The notes: generated from the sequence alone by a model not told the origin. DNA of 41,241 bases from Candidatus Scatonaster coprocaballi (GCA_018064475.1 JAGHVD010000020.1:1-41241); one strand, 5' to 3'; shown: positions 7,324-16,195, counted from the stretch's first letter. Translations and numbers: made by a program.

Positions 7324-8250
7324 ATGCTTCGCGTCACAGGACTTACGAAACGCTTCGGCAAGAAAGTTGCCAATGAGAATATCTCGCTGTCTCTAAATCC
7401 AGGCGAGATTGGCATTCTCCTTGGACCGAACGGCGCCGGTAAATCAACGGCGATCAAGTGTATTCTCGGTCTTCTGCGCTACGAAGGTGAAGTCTCGATC
7501 GGAGGTTATCCGGCAAAATCACCCGAAGCGAAGCGGATCTTGGGCTACGTTCCGGAGTTCCCTTGTCTCTATGAGATGCTCACAGTGAAAGAGCATTTCG
7601 AATTCATTATTCGCGCGTATCGTCTGGATCGCGTTCGTGCTACTTCCTATGCAGCCGAGTTGATGGACCGCTTACGTCTGACGGATGTACTGGATACGCT
7701 CTGCAAAGACCTGTCCAAAGGTATGCAGCAGAAAGTCTCCATTATCTGCGCGCTCCTCCCACGTCCGAAACTAGTCCTACTGGATGAACCAATGTTGGGT
7801 CTTGATCCTCATGCGATCAAAGAACTTCGCTCCATCGCGATGGAGCTGGCGGAAGAGGGAGCGGCAGTACTCATTTCTACCCATATGATCGCCACCGTTG
7901 AAGGAATCTGGGAGAAGGCCTACATCATGAATAAGGGTCATGTCATCTCCTGCCACAGAAAGAATGAGATGATCGGTATGTGGGCGGATTCACTCGAGCG
8001 TATCTTCTTTGCCGAGACCGAGTCTTATGACCCGTCCTGGCAGATGCCGATGGAACCTGAGGAGTTCACCATTCGTTCGGAAATTGCCGCCCAGGCAAAT
8101 GCTATGAAGAAGCAGAGTGGACCGCCGAAAAAACCGCAACAGAGTGGACCGCCGAAAAAACCGCAACAGAGTGGACCTCCGAGGAAACCACAACAGGTTT
8201 CTACGCCGAAGACTGCTTCGAAGAAGACGAAGAAGTCGAAGAAGAAATAG
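7324..8250 (+). CDS. ABC transporter ATP-binding protein (ABC-2/exporter type) with repeated Pro/Lys tail
   Basis: A cytoplasmic ATPase with Walker A GPNGAGKS (34-41), signature LSKGMQQ (130-136), Walker B LVLLDEP (150-156) and the switch His in ISTHM (H187). The sequence type (GEIGILLGPNGAGKS, YVPEFPCLYEMLT, ISTHMIATVEG) is that of CcmA-like ATPases that drive ABC-2 exporters. The last ~45 residues are unusual: three tandem nonapeptides QSGPPKKPQ and a final Lys-rich stretch ending KKTKKSKKK. The start has the site aggggga 5-11 bases upstream. The gene is divergent from nfnA and followed 56 bases later by its membrane partner. Substrate unknown. It is unlikely to power the sugar-type permeases further downstream, which need a MalK/UgpC-type ATPase. 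Confidence 0.88.
   Translation: MLRVTGLTKRFGKKVANENISLSLNPGEIGILLGPNGAGKSTAIKCILGLLRYEGEVSIGGYPAKSPEAKRILGYVPEFPCLYEMLTVKEHFEFIIRAYRLDRVRATSYAAELMDRLRLTDVLDTLCKDLSKGMQQKVSIICALLPRPKLVLLDEPMLGLDPHAIKELRSIAMELAEEGAAVLISTHMIATVEGIWEKAYIMNKGHVISCHRKNEMIGMWADSLERIFFAETESYDPSWQMPMEPEEFTIRSEIAAQANAMKKQSGPPKKPQQSGPPKKPQQSGPPRKPQQVSTPKTASKKTKKSKKK
8113..8193 (+). repeat. Three in-frame 27-bp repeats coding QSGPPKKPQ
   Basis: Units 8113-8139, 8140-8166 and 8167-8193. The first two are identical and the third differs at a few bases (GPPRKPQ). The array is a whole number of codons, so copy number can change without breaking the frame. Confidence 0.93.
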
Positions 8251-8306
8251 TCATTTGGAAAAGTACTACATTACGCAGATCATACGCAGATTAGAGAGAA
8301 GACATC

Positions 8307-9902
8307 ATGCACGCGTGCAGTTACATGGCAATCAAGAAATGTAAGAACACCCTCTACGAGAAGGTGAAGCATCCTCAGTTCTGGCTTGAGGTGCTGGTCG
8401 TGATTGCGTATTTTGCACTTTGCTTCTATCAGGAACTCTCACATACCGGTATTTCCGGCGTAATCGAAGACCCGATTCCAGCCTTTCAAGGCGGTGCAAC
8501 ATTTATATTCATACTGACGGCATTTATCGGTATGGGCATCGGTCTATCCCACGGTAATTCTTTCTTCAAACCCGCAGATATCAACCATCTGCTGGTCTCG
8601 CCGATTCGACCGGAGAAGATTCTCCTATACGGATTAGGCAGAAGACTCGGCGCCATTCTTCTGGCTACGCTTGTTCTTCTGACACAACTGATGAATCTTA
8701 GATTCTACTTCGGACTGGGCCTTCAGGAGTTACTGATTCTCATGGCTGCATGGTTTATGTTGACCTTCGCGGTATCCTTCCTTTCATTGGGAATCTATTC
8801 CGTGACGGCCACCCGTCCATGGATCCGTCATCTAATCCGATTCTTCATCTATGCGACCCTCGCGGTCGTGGTGACGGGCGCGGTGCTGGCGCTGTGGCGA
8901 AGCGGACGACCGGTCCGTACTTCACTTGATTATCTCAATCGTACCTACCTGCGCATGATTCCAATCAGCGGTTGGACATCCGGCTTCTTGGTCGAGGCGA
9001 TGGCGGGGAACTGGTATCAGGCCGCAGTGTATGCAGCGATGCTTCTCGTGCTTCCATTCATCGGACTTCTCCTCGCCTTTGCAAGCCGCTCCTCGTACTA
9101 TGAAGATGTTGTCCTCTCGATCGGTCATACCTATGGCAGCATCGAAGAAGAACGCACACCTTCCCGTGGCGATGTAAGAAGACGTTCCGGCAAGCGAAGC
9201 AGATCCCGCCTCCTTGGAAGAAGGACCGGGGAAGTCGTGCTGATGCAGCGCCAATTGACTGAACAGAAGCGAAGCCTGATGGTGCTGTTCGACCGAAGTT
9301 CTCTCGGCATGCTGGCCATTGCTGTGGTGCTGGGTGCGATCCTCCGTTCGCTGATGCGCAAGGGCATGTATCCAATCATCATGCAGATCATCGGACTTCT
9401 CGTGCTCTGCTACTGTATGCTTTTCCTGATTCCAATGGGCAGATTCGTTGAAGAACTGAAGAAACCGTTCATCTTCCTGATGCCGGGAAATGCTTTCCGC
9501 AAACTCTTCTATGCGTCGTTCTCCTCTGTGGTCAAAGCACTCGTCGAGGGGGTCGTCTCGCTTGCCGTGCTGGCCTTCTTTGCAAGGTTGAACCCGGCAT
9601 ATGTACTTTGCGGGGGATTCTTCTATACCTCGGCGGCGATGCTCTTCTGCGCCGCCTACCTCGCGTCCATACGTGTATTAGGACTTTCCAATTCCAAGAC
9701 CTCTCATATGGTGATGGCCTTTGCCATCATGACGGCAGTCTTCCTGTTCGAAGTATTCATCGGTGTAGGAATAGGTACCCAGTTCTATGAGATCTCCGAA
9801 CTACTGTTCCCACTTGTGTTTGTCGTGACCGGTGCGGTCAATCTGGTCGTGTCGATGTCCTTCTTCTACAGTTCACGAAGCATTTTGATGTATCGCGATT
9901 AA
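8307..9902 (+). CDS. Putative ABC exporter membrane subunit (ABC_export-like family)
   Basis: A 531-residue polytopic membrane protein with about 10-12 hydrophobic helices. A polar loop rich in Arg/Lys/Ser lies near residues 270-305 (sequence like SRGDVRRRSGKRSRSR), most likely cytoplasmic. It matches my memory of the Firmicutes 'putative ABC exporter' family that always follows a CcmA-like ATPase: an N-terminal KNxLYEKVKHPQFW start and an LLVSPIRPEKILLYGL loop that probably meets the ATPase. It sits directly after such an ATPase gene. The start ATG 8307 has agagagaag 6 bases upstream; an ATG at 8325 is possible. Substrate unknown. Confidence 0.72.
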   Translation: MHACSYMAIKKCKNTLYEKVKHPQFWLEVLVVIAYFALCFYQELSHTGISGVIEDPIPAFQGGATFIFILTAFIGMGIGLSHGNSFFKPADINHLLVSPIRPEKILLYGLGRRLGAILLATLVLLTQLMNLRFYFGLGLQELLILMAAWFMLTFAVSFLSLGIYSVTATRPWIRHLIRFFIYATLAVVVTGAVLALWRSGRPVRTSLDYLNRTYLRMIPISGWTSGFLVEAMAGNWYQAAVYAAMLLVLPFIGLLLAFASRSSYYEDVVLSIGHTYGSIEEERTPSRGDVRRRSGKRSRSRLLGRRTGEVVLMQRQLTEQKRSLMVLFDRSSLGMLAIAVVLGAILRSLMRKGMYPIIMQIIGLLVLCYCMLFLIPMGRFVEELKKPFIFLMPGNAFRKLFYASFSSVVKALVEGVVSLAVLAFFARLNPAYVLCGGFFYTSAAMLFCAAYLASIRVLGLSNSKTSHMVMAFAIMTAVFLFEVFIGVGIGTQFYEISELLFPLVFVVTGAVNLVVSMSFFYSSRSILMYRD

Positions 9903-9908
9903 GAAAGA

Positions 9909-9922
9909 TGACGAAGTAGTCA
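9909..9922. promoter_or_regulatory. TGAC-N6-GTCA palindrome 1
   Basis: TGAC gaagta GTCA (arms extend to five bases) lies 6 bases after the exporter stop and directly before the expected -35 zone of the next gene. It is followed by four or five T, so it could also be a weak terminator. The same pattern recurs at 12433 and 15005. Confidence 0.45.
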
Positions 9923-9945
9923 TTTTTACCGTCCGTTCCATACTG

Positions 9946-9951
9946 TATAAT
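9946..9951 (+). promoter_or_regulatory. -10 box for the first large lipoprotein gene
   Basis: Consensus TATAAT, 36 bases before the start codon at 9987. The -35 (about 9923-9928, tttttac) is poor, which fits a regulated promoter. The bases catactg at 9939-9945 match part of the inverted repeat at 15217-15252. Confidence 0.5.
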
Positions 9952-9986
9952 CATAATCGGTAAGTAATGTTCTGGAGGGGATGTCT

Positions 9987-12416
9987 ATGAGTAGAGTTGC
10001 GCAACGCATCTTGTCGACGATTCTAGCTGTGTCGATGATGATTCCACTTGCTGGTTGTAAGCATAAGAAAGCAAAGAAGACTGTTGATGCTTCTGACCCA
10101 TATTTCGATAGATCCGAAGCCGAACTCGTTCTGGAAGGTGACCCTGGGAAGACCATGGATCGATTCTGGATCAACTCCGCAACGATTATGGGCAATACGG
10201 TGGCGGCCGACTATACGATCACATATAAGATGACACCGGAGATCGAGGCCGAAATCGAGCAACTATACTCGGAAGAGCTGACGGAAGAAAACTACGAACG
10301 CATGTATGAGATCACGAAGGAATACACGGAAAATGGTATTGCATTCTTCGATTTAGCAGGAAAGCAGATCTCCAAGATCAAGCTTGACGTGACCGACTAT
10401 ATCAATATCGTGAAGACTGACGGTAAGGGAAATCTGCTGCTTCTTATGGACCATGTGAATGAAGGTGATCCATTAACATTCGAGGATCCATCGTTCGAGT
10501 GGAGCATATGCAAATATTCTCCGGAAGGCGAACTCATCATGAAGACGATTCTACAACCACCGGAGTCGGCCTTTAACGAGATGATTCCATTATCGGATGA
10601 CTCCTTCATCATTACGGAATACGACAGGATGATGAAGATCGATGCAGATGGCAAACTGCTTTGTGAGGAGAAGATCGAGAACGGCACCGTGCTCCAGTAC
10701 GGAAATCAGATCTACCTCAATAACTGGGAGGAGTCTGGTGATACAACGAAGAACTACATCTCAGAGATTGACGTCAATACACTGAAGGTCAAAACGTCGA
10801 CGAAGAAAGATGTGAGTTTGCGCGAATATACATACTTGGGATTCAGTAACTGTGATGACAAGTGCTATTGCTGTGGGACGAATGGAATTGAGATCGTCGA
10901 CCCCATGGCGGACAAAAGTGAAATGTTCATGGAATGGGATAGTGTCGATATCAATTATGACCGATTAATGAGTTCCGTATTCCAAGTGAAATCCGAAGAT
11001 GAAATCGTATTTGTTAATATGGAGTATCACGAAGGTGGAGAGAAGGGTCCGGTTGCGAAAGTGATTCACTTGACCCGCGCGGAGTCCAACCCACATGCCG
11101 GCAAGACATATATCGATATGGGTGCTTTTCAATTACCTTCGTCGGAATTCGTCGACTACATCGTGGAATACAACACCAGTAAAGATGGACTGGCACGCAT
11201 ACGCCTCCATGACTATGCTTCAGAAATGGCCGGGGTATCTGACGAGAATATTGCGAAACTTTCCGAGAAAGTCTATCTGGATCTCATGAGCGGTAGTGGA
11301 CCGGATATTCTTCTGAATTTCTCCGAGTTCAGCCAGTTCAATTCAGAAGAGGTGTTGGTGGACTTAAATACATTCATCGACGGTTCCAACGGACTGAACC
11401 GTGATGAGTATTTCGATAATGTTTTCCGCGCTTTCGAGAAGAACGGAAAGATGTTCCAGATTCCGGTCTGTGTAGATATCTCAGGACTGCTTGGTAACAA
11501 GGAGATGATCGGTGAGCGTACCGGTTGGACCTATTCGGAGTTCACGCAGATCGTCGAGACTTTGCCGGAGGATGTGTCGGTCTTTGAAGATATGAAGTAT
11601 GAAGACCTCCTCAAGTTGCTTCTCGGCCATTCCATGAAAGATCTGATCGATTACGAGAAGAAGGAAGTCTACTTCGACGGTGACGAATTCAAGCAGATCC
11701 TCCAGATCACCAAGAAGTACGGTCTGGCAGAACTGCCGGATGAGAATCTTGAAGGCTGGGGCATAGCCGAAGCAGATTCTGATGCGATCATATGGGTCGG
11801 TGATGACATCATGCCGCAAATGGGCGATGGTGGATATATCTCCCCGGAAGACCGTATGAATGAAGGCCTTCTGGCTTTGAGAAGTGCCTATGTCTATTCA
11901 TTAGACAGTTACGCCTGGATGACCTCTACTTGTAATGGCAATGCCATCTATGTGGGTGTTCCGTCGCCAGATGGAAGTGGTGTATCGGCAGTCCCGATGA
12001 TGACTTGCGCCATCTCTGCATCTTCGAACAACAAAGAGGAGGCTTGGGACTTTATCCGACATCTCTTTGATGAAGATGCCCAATATAAATACACCACATC
12101 CTGGTTTTCGATTGCATTGAACCGCAAGGCCTTCAATCGGATCAACGACGATGCCATGGCGGAGAATGCCAAGTATGCCCAGGAGATTGAAGAGGGGTAT
12201 ACCGATGGGCTGTGGGACTTCCAGCGGATTACTCAAGAAGACCGGGACGGATTCCAAGCATTGGTCGAGAATATCAGTTCCATCTCATCAACGGACCAGG
12301 CGGTCATGAACATCATTCTGGAAGAAGCAGCGGCGTATTTTGCTGACCAACAGAGCCTCGAGACAGTGTGCAATAACATCCAGAACCGCACAGCGAATAT
12401 TGTCAGAGAACGTTGA
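9987..12416 (+). CDS. Large lipoprotein: N-terminal propeller-like part joined to an ABC solute-binding (family 1) part
   Basis: An 809-residue exported lipoprotein with a signal peptide ending LAGC (C24). Residues about 40-365 show repeated strands of the type 'G..I.K......D..GN.L.L', as in beta-propellers. From about residue 370 the sequence becomes a sugar-type binding protein: LMSGSGPDILLN, VLVDLNTFIDGSNGLNRDEYFDNVF, EEAWDFIRHLF. Ordinary family 1 binding proteins have 400-550 residues, so the extra half is notable. The start at ATG 9987 is favoured by GGAGGGG 6-8 bases upstream; ATG 9981 is too close. It has a close paralogue just downstream, followed by two permeases, so both are likely receptors for that importer. 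The propeller assignment is a pattern guess. Confidence 0.75.
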   Translation: MSRVAQRILSTILAVSMMIPLAGCKHKKAKKTVDASDPYFDRSEAELVLEGDPGKTMDRFWINSATIMGNTVAADYTITYKMTPEIEAEIEQLYSEELTEENYERMYEITKEYTENGIAFFDLAGKQISKIKLDVTDYINIVKTDGKGNLLLLMDHVNEGDPLTFEDPSFEWSICKYSPEGELIMKTILQPPESAFNEMIPLSDDSFIITEYDRMMKIDADGKLLCEEKIENGTVLQYGNQIYLNNWEESGDTTKNYISEIDVNTLKVKTSTKKDVSLREYTYLGFSNCDDKCYCCGTNGIEIVDPMADKSEMFMEWDSVDINYDRLMSSVFQVKSEDEIVFVNMEYHEGGEKGPVAKVIHLTRAESNPHAGKTYIDMGAFQLPSSEFVDYIVEYNTSKDGLARIRLHDYASEMAGVSDENIAKLSEKVYLDLMSGSGPDILLNFSEFSQFNSEEVLVDLNTFIDGSNGLNRDEYFDNVFRAFEKNGKMFQIPVCVDISGLLGNKEMIGERTGWTYSEFTQIVETLPEDVSVFEDMKYEDLLKLLLGHSMKDLIDYEKKEVYFDGDEFKQILQITKKYGLAELPDENLEGWGIAEADSDAIIWVGDDIMPQMGDGGYISPEDRMNEGLLALRSAYVYSLDSYAWMTSTCNGNAIYVGVPSPDGSGVSAVPMMTCAISASSNNKEEAWDFIRHLFDEDAQYKYTTSWFSIALNRKAFNRINDDAMAENAKYAQEIEEGYTDGLWDFQRITQEDRDGFQALVENISSISSTDQAVMNIILEEAAAYFADQQSLETVCNNIQNRTANIVRER

Positions 12417-12432
12417 ACGTAATAAAAGAAGA

Positions 12433-12446
12433 TGACAAAAATGTCA
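12433..12446. promoter_or_regulatory. TGAC-N6-GTCA palindrome 2
   Basis: TGAC aaaaat GTCA, 16 bases after the stop of the first large lipoprotein gene and just before its terminator. Confidence 0.4.
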
Positions 12447-12449
12447 CCC

Positions 12450-12483
12450 AAGGCCGTGTCAAAGTGACACGGCTTTCATTTTC
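12450..12483 (+). terminator. Rho-independent terminator between the two large lipoprotein genes
   Basis: A 12-bp stem (core gccgtgtca / tgacacggc, loop aag) followed by tttcattttc. Some transcripts from the first lipoprotein gene should end here. Confidence 0.8.
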
Positions 12484-12500
12484 TTTATAGGTGCTTCTCC

Positions 12501-12529
12501 TATAATCTACTTGAACTTAGAAGTGGAGG
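12501..12529 (+). promoter_or_regulatory. -10 box and ribosome site of the second large lipoprotein gene
   Basis: TATAAT at 12501-12506 and GTGGAGG at 12523-12529, 7 bases before ATG. A -35 near 12478-12483 is poor. The gene therefore has its own promoter after the terminator. Confidence 0.5.
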
Positions 12530-12536
12530 TTTTAAC

Positions 12537-15002
12537 ATGAAGCACGTAGCAGAAAAACTGTTGACGTTAGTCTTAGCGAGCGCGCTGATCCTGCCAGTAA
12601 CAGCATGTAGCAAAGGAAAATCAGCGAATGGCGGTTCTGGCGGAAGTAATGACCATAGTACGCCTTTGAAGACAGGTACGATCAAGGAGGATGATCCATT
12701 CTTTCAGTGTACCGAGGCGAAGCTTGATACAAATGTCGCAATCGATCCTACTAGAAAGGCAGAATATACATATTTCGGTGACTTTGTTTTCGCTGGGGAA
12801 AATGTACTTCTTAATTATTCAATTTCCTATGTTGTTCCACCTGAAGTGACGAAACGTATGGAAGATTTCTGGTTGAGCCCCGATCCTCAGACCGATTCAG
12901 AAGAATATCTGAAGCTTCAGAAGGAATATAACTCATATTATGATACGGGCATCCTGATCTTCAATCAAAATGGCGAACTGGTGAAGAAAATGGCTTCCAG
13001 TGGCGATGTTGTCGTGGAGTATCAACTCTTGGCCACTTTGCCGAATGGTGATGTCTACTTGACAGAACAGAAAATGAATCCTGGAGAATGTTGTGGCGAC
13101 ACGTCTGTGATCTGCATAGATAGTAATGGTGAGAAGAAGAATCAACTCAAACTTGATGAGGAAATCATGTATTCCGGTGTGACGAGTATTTTCCCAGTAG
13201 AGAACGGGAATCTTCTTGTTGGTACATGGGGCTGCATATATTTGGTCGATGAATCCGGCAAAACACTGACTAAACAGGAAATCGCGGACTGCTCCGGTCG
13301 CATTCTCAAGCAGGATGGGAAATACTATGTACTGACAAATATCTTCGATATGAAGAATTATGAAAATATATGCAAGCTCCAGGAGATTGACCCGAAGGAA
13401 CTCAAACTGATTGGTACGTCTTACGATGTATCGTCGGATCTGATGTTTTCGATTCAGAGCGAGGATTCAACCTATGTACAGGAATTGGATGGACTCAAGC
13501 GCTACGATCTCGAGACAGGTGACAGCATTTCAATCATGAATTGGAATGATGCAGATGTGAATCGTCTCTACTTCAACGGTGAGTGTCAGGTTCTTTCAGA
13601 AAATGATTTCAGCATGATTGCTACGAGAGTATTCAAGGGGAGCGACAGAGAGTATACATTTGAGTACTCCATTGCTCATTTCACACGTTGTGAGAAGAAT
13701 CCGCATGCAGGACAGGACATAATCAATGTAGCGGTTTTTGAAACAATGACCGAACAATTCATGGATTATGTGGTGAAATACAATACTGACTCGCAGGCAA
13801 AAAGCCGTGTGAATGTAGGATTCTATTACGATAGAAGTGTAGAAGGTGCGGATACGCTGGCAACTGGAACTGAAGTCGATAAGCTTTATCTAGATATGTT
13901 CGCTGGAGACGGCCCGGATGTATTGGTCAATTTTGCTTCTATGAGTCAGTTCAATACAGATGAAGTGCTGGTGGATATGAATCAGTTCATCGATGGTGCG
14001 AACGGACTGAATCGTGATGAATATTTCGACAATATCTTCCGTGCATACGAATCCAATGGCAAGTTGTACCACGTACCGACACTTCTAGAGGTCAACGCAT
14101 ATGCGGTGAACGAAGACCAGCTAGGTGGACGAACCAGTTGGAGTTACGATGATTTCAAAGCAGTAGCATCCAGCGTACCATCAGATATGTCTATATTTGC
14201 GGATATGAGCAAAGAAGACGTGATGCGCGAATTGCTGATGGTATCCGGCTCTGCTTTCGTAGATTATGAGAAGAAAGAGACCTATTTTGATTCCGAGGAT
14301 TTTAAGAAACTTCTGGAAATTGCGAAGACATATGGTGAGGAACCAAACCCCAATGACAATATAGTGTCGGTTGGTGATGGTATGATGCCTATTGTTGCAT
14401 ATGATGAAGATATTTTCCCATCGGCTAAGCTGGATAATGATATGCTTCTGATGATGAGAGTCTATCTGAACAGTGTCAGTGCATATGCAGAGAACACGAG
14501 GTTTCGTAACGGCAAAGTGAAGATGATGAGCCTTCCGACCCCGAATCAGGATGGATATGCTGCATCTACGCTCATGAGCTTCGCTATCGCGAACGCCTCC
14601 AAGCATCAGGATGAAGCATGGGACTTCGTCAAATTCATGTTTGAGAAAGAACAACAAGTCACGATGGCTACTGAAAATGCCTATATCCCGGTACACAAAG
14701 AGGCGCTGAATCAAGTAATCGATGCGCAGTACAAAGAGTATGACTATCTCAAGAAGGTCGCAGAAGAAGCGAAAAAAACAGGACTGGATTGTTACTGTGA
14801 GCTGGAATATGACCTGACAGAAGGAATGCGCGGAGAATGGATCGCCATCGTTGAGAACATTGGCAGTGTGAGCCAGTTCGACTCGCGTGTGCTCGCGATT
14901 ATCGAGGAAGAGGTGCCTGCATACTTCCAAGATCAGCGAAGTGTGGATGACGTATGCAAGAACATCCAGAACCGTGTACAGAATTTGGTTCAGGAACGTT
15001 AA
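12537..15002 (+). CDS. Second large lipoprotein, paralogue of the first (propeller-like + solute-binding parts)
   Basis: An 821-residue lipoprotein with signal peptide ending VTAC (C24) and a Gly/Ser linker. It has the same layout as the gene before it: residues about 45-370 of repeated beta-rich sequence, then a family 1 binding domain. The two proteins share near-identical stretches such as EVLVDMNQFIDG followed by NGLNRDEYFDN, and the same ending with 'ICNNIQNR..N/VQNLV-QER', while their N-terminal halves diverge. This is a tandem duplication, perhaps for different sugars. The start has GTGGAGG 7 bases upstream. The next gene, a sugar-type permease, begins 269 bases later behind an inverted repeat. 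Confidence 0.75.
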   Translation: MKHVAEKLLTLVLASALILPVTACSKGKSANGGSGGSNDHSTPLKTGTIKEDDPFFQCTEAKLDTNVAIDPTRKAEYTYFGDFVFAGENVLLNYSISYVVPPEVTKRMEDFWLSPDPQTDSEEYLKLQKEYNSYYDTGILIFNQNGELVKKMASSGDVVVEYQLLATLPNGDVYLTEQKMNPGECCGDTSVICIDSNGEKKNQLKLDEEIMYSGVTSIFPVENGNLLVGTWGCIYLVDESGKTLTKQEIADCSGRILKQDGKYYVLTNIFDMKNYENICKLQEIDPKELKLIGTSYDVSSDLMFSIQSEDSTYVQELDGLKRYDLETGDSISIMNWNDADVNRLYFNGECQVLSENDFSMIATRVFKGSDREYTFEYSIAHFTRCEKNPHAGQDIINVAVFETMTEQFMDYVVKYNTDSQAKSRVNVGFYYDRSVEGADTLATGTEVDKLYLDMFAGDGPDVLVNFASMSQFNTDEVLVDMNQFIDGANGLNRDEYFDNIFRAYESNGKLYHVPTLLEVNAYAVNEDQLGGRTSWSYDDFKAVASSVPSDMSIFADMSKEDVMRELLMVSGSAFVDYEKKETYFDSEDFKKLLEIAKTYGEEPNPNDNIVSVGDGMMPIVAYDEDIFPSAKLDNDMLLMMRVYLNSVSAYAENTRFRNGKVKMMSLPTPNQDGYAASTLMSFAIANASKHQDEAWDFVKFMFEKEQQVTMATENAYIPVHKEALNQVIDAQYKEYDYLKKVAEEAKKTGLDCYCELEYDLTEGMRGEWIAIVENIGSVSQFDSRVLAIIEEEVPAYFQDQRSVDDVCKNIQNRVQNLVQER

Positions 15003-15004
15003 AG

Positions 15005-15018
15005 TGACGATTTAGTCA
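15005..15018. promoter_or_regulatory. TGAC-N6-GTCA palindrome 3
   Basis: TGAC gattta GTCA with arms extending to seven bases (aagtgac/gtcactt), starting within 3 bases of the stop of the second lipoprotein gene. Confidence 0.4.
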
Positions 15019-15150
15019 CTTAACGGTCACCCTATAGTCATTCTGAAATGAGAGAATGAAAATGTCGAAAGGGAGAACTCCTTACATACCAAATACTCCC
15101 TGACGATCAATAGATAGAACCTGTACTATCTTCTATTTACTTTCATACCC

Positions 15151-15181
15151 TGGGAGCGAGGATCACCCCCCCTCGCTCCCA
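15151..15181. other. Strong hairpin without a T-run
   Basis: An 11-bp perfect GC-rich stem (gggagcgagg / cctcgctccc plus a T-A pair) with a 9-base loop. No T-run follows on either strand, so it may be a pause, processing or mRNA-protecting structure rather than a classical terminator. Confidence 0.6.
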
Positions 15182-15216
15182 ACCCTCCTCAAAACTGAAA
15201 AGAGTAAAAAACTACG

Positions 15217-15252
15217 TCGCAGTATGATAAAATAATTTTGGTCATACTGCGA
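15217..15252. promoter_or_regulatory. 11-bp perfect inverted repeat upstream of the permease operon (candidate operator)
   Basis: Arms tcgcagtatga (15217-15227) and tcatactgcga (15242-15252) flank a 14-base AT-rich spacer. A possible -10 (TATGAT, 15223-15228) is inside the left arm, and the permease ribosome site begins 9 bases after the right arm. The position suits a repressor site controlling the operon. Confidence 0.55.
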
Positions 15253-15271
15253 AATATGTGAAGGATACGAA

Positions 15272-16195
15272 ATGGCAACGAACGACTTTAATGCGGATGA
15301 AATACGAAAGAGAAAACTGCGCGGAAAGCGAAGGAAAAGCATCCGTGAATGGTTCGTATTCACCGGATACTTAACGCCGAGCCTCCTGGGTGTCCTTCTT
15401 TTCTTCTTTGGACCGATGTTGATCGTGTTGGTCCAGTCCTTCCAAAGAAGTTCCACCAACACGGAATTCGTAGGTCTCAAGAACTATGAGACGGTCATGA
15501 ACAATCAAGCTTTCCAGAGTGCCGCGAAGAACACATTGATCTTTGCCGGACTTGCGGTTCCGCTGGCCGTGCTGCTGTCACTCTTCCTTGCCTTGCTGCT
15601 TAGCTCGAAGATTCCAGGTAAGAGTGTGTTCCGTAGCATCATGCTGAACCCGATGATGGTGCCGGTTGCATCCATCGTGCTGATCTGGCAGGTCATGTTC
15701 AGTTATAACGGTGCACTCAATACCTATCTGGGATGGTTCGGTGTCGACAAGATCGACTGGATGAAATCTTATTGGTCAAGGTTCGTAATCCTAATCCTTT
15801 TCCTGTGGAAGAACCTAGGATACAACATGGTCCTCTTCATTTCCGCAATTGCGGCGGTTCCGCAAGAACAGCTGGAATCCGCGAAGATGGACGGTGCCAA
15901 TGCGGTGAAGCGATTCTTCAGCATCAAGCTTCCATACCTGTGGCCGACCATCTTCTTCGTCGGTATCATGTCCTTGATCAATTCCTTCAAGATCTTCCGT
16001 GAAGTCTATCTTCTGTCCGGTGACTATCCGGTAGATGAAATCTATATGTTGCAGCATTTCATGAACAATATGTTCTCGCATCTGGATAATGCGAAGCTGA
16101 CTGCGGCGGCCATCATTATGTGTATTGCGATGATCATCATCGTCGGCATACTCTTTATTGCGGAGTACCGACTGGGTAAGGATACGGAGGAGTAA
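15272..16195 (+). CDS. Sugar-type ABC transporter permease, MalF/UgpA class
   Basis: A 307-residue inner-membrane permease with six predicted helices. A basic N-terminal cytoplasmic region (RKRKLRGKRRKS) precedes the typical first helix GYLTPSLLGVLLFFFGPMLIV. The EAA loop that docks onto the ATPase is clear: EQLESAKMDGANAVKRFFSIKLP. It pairs with the next permease to form the channel of a CUT1 carbohydrate importer; the two large lipoproteins upstream are likely receptors. Ribosome site AAGGA is 6 bases from the ATG. No MalK/MsmK/UgpC-type ATPase is in the window; many Firmicutes CUT1 systems share one encoded elsewhere. Confidence 0.88.
   Translation: MATNDFNADEIRKRKLRGKRRKSIREWFVFTGYLTPSLLGVLLFFFGPMLIVLVQSFQRSSTNTEFVGLKNYETVMNNQAFQSAAKNTLIFAGLAVPLAVLLSLFLALLLSSKIPGKSVFRSIMLNPMMVPVASIVLIWQVMFSYNGALNTYLGWFGVDKIDWMKSYWSRFVILILFLWKNLGYNMVLFISAIAAVPQEQLESAKMDGANAVKRFFSIKLPYLWPTIFFVGIMSLINSFKIFREVYLLSGDYPVDEIYMLQHFMNNMFSHLDNAKLTAAAIIMCIAMIIIVGILFIAEYRLGKDTEE

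Noticed and set aside
7324-8250. This ATPase as the missing energiser of the MalF/MalG permeases
   Set aside because: It is a CcmA/ABC-2 exporter type without the MalK/UgpC regulatory domain and is paired with its own membrane protein.
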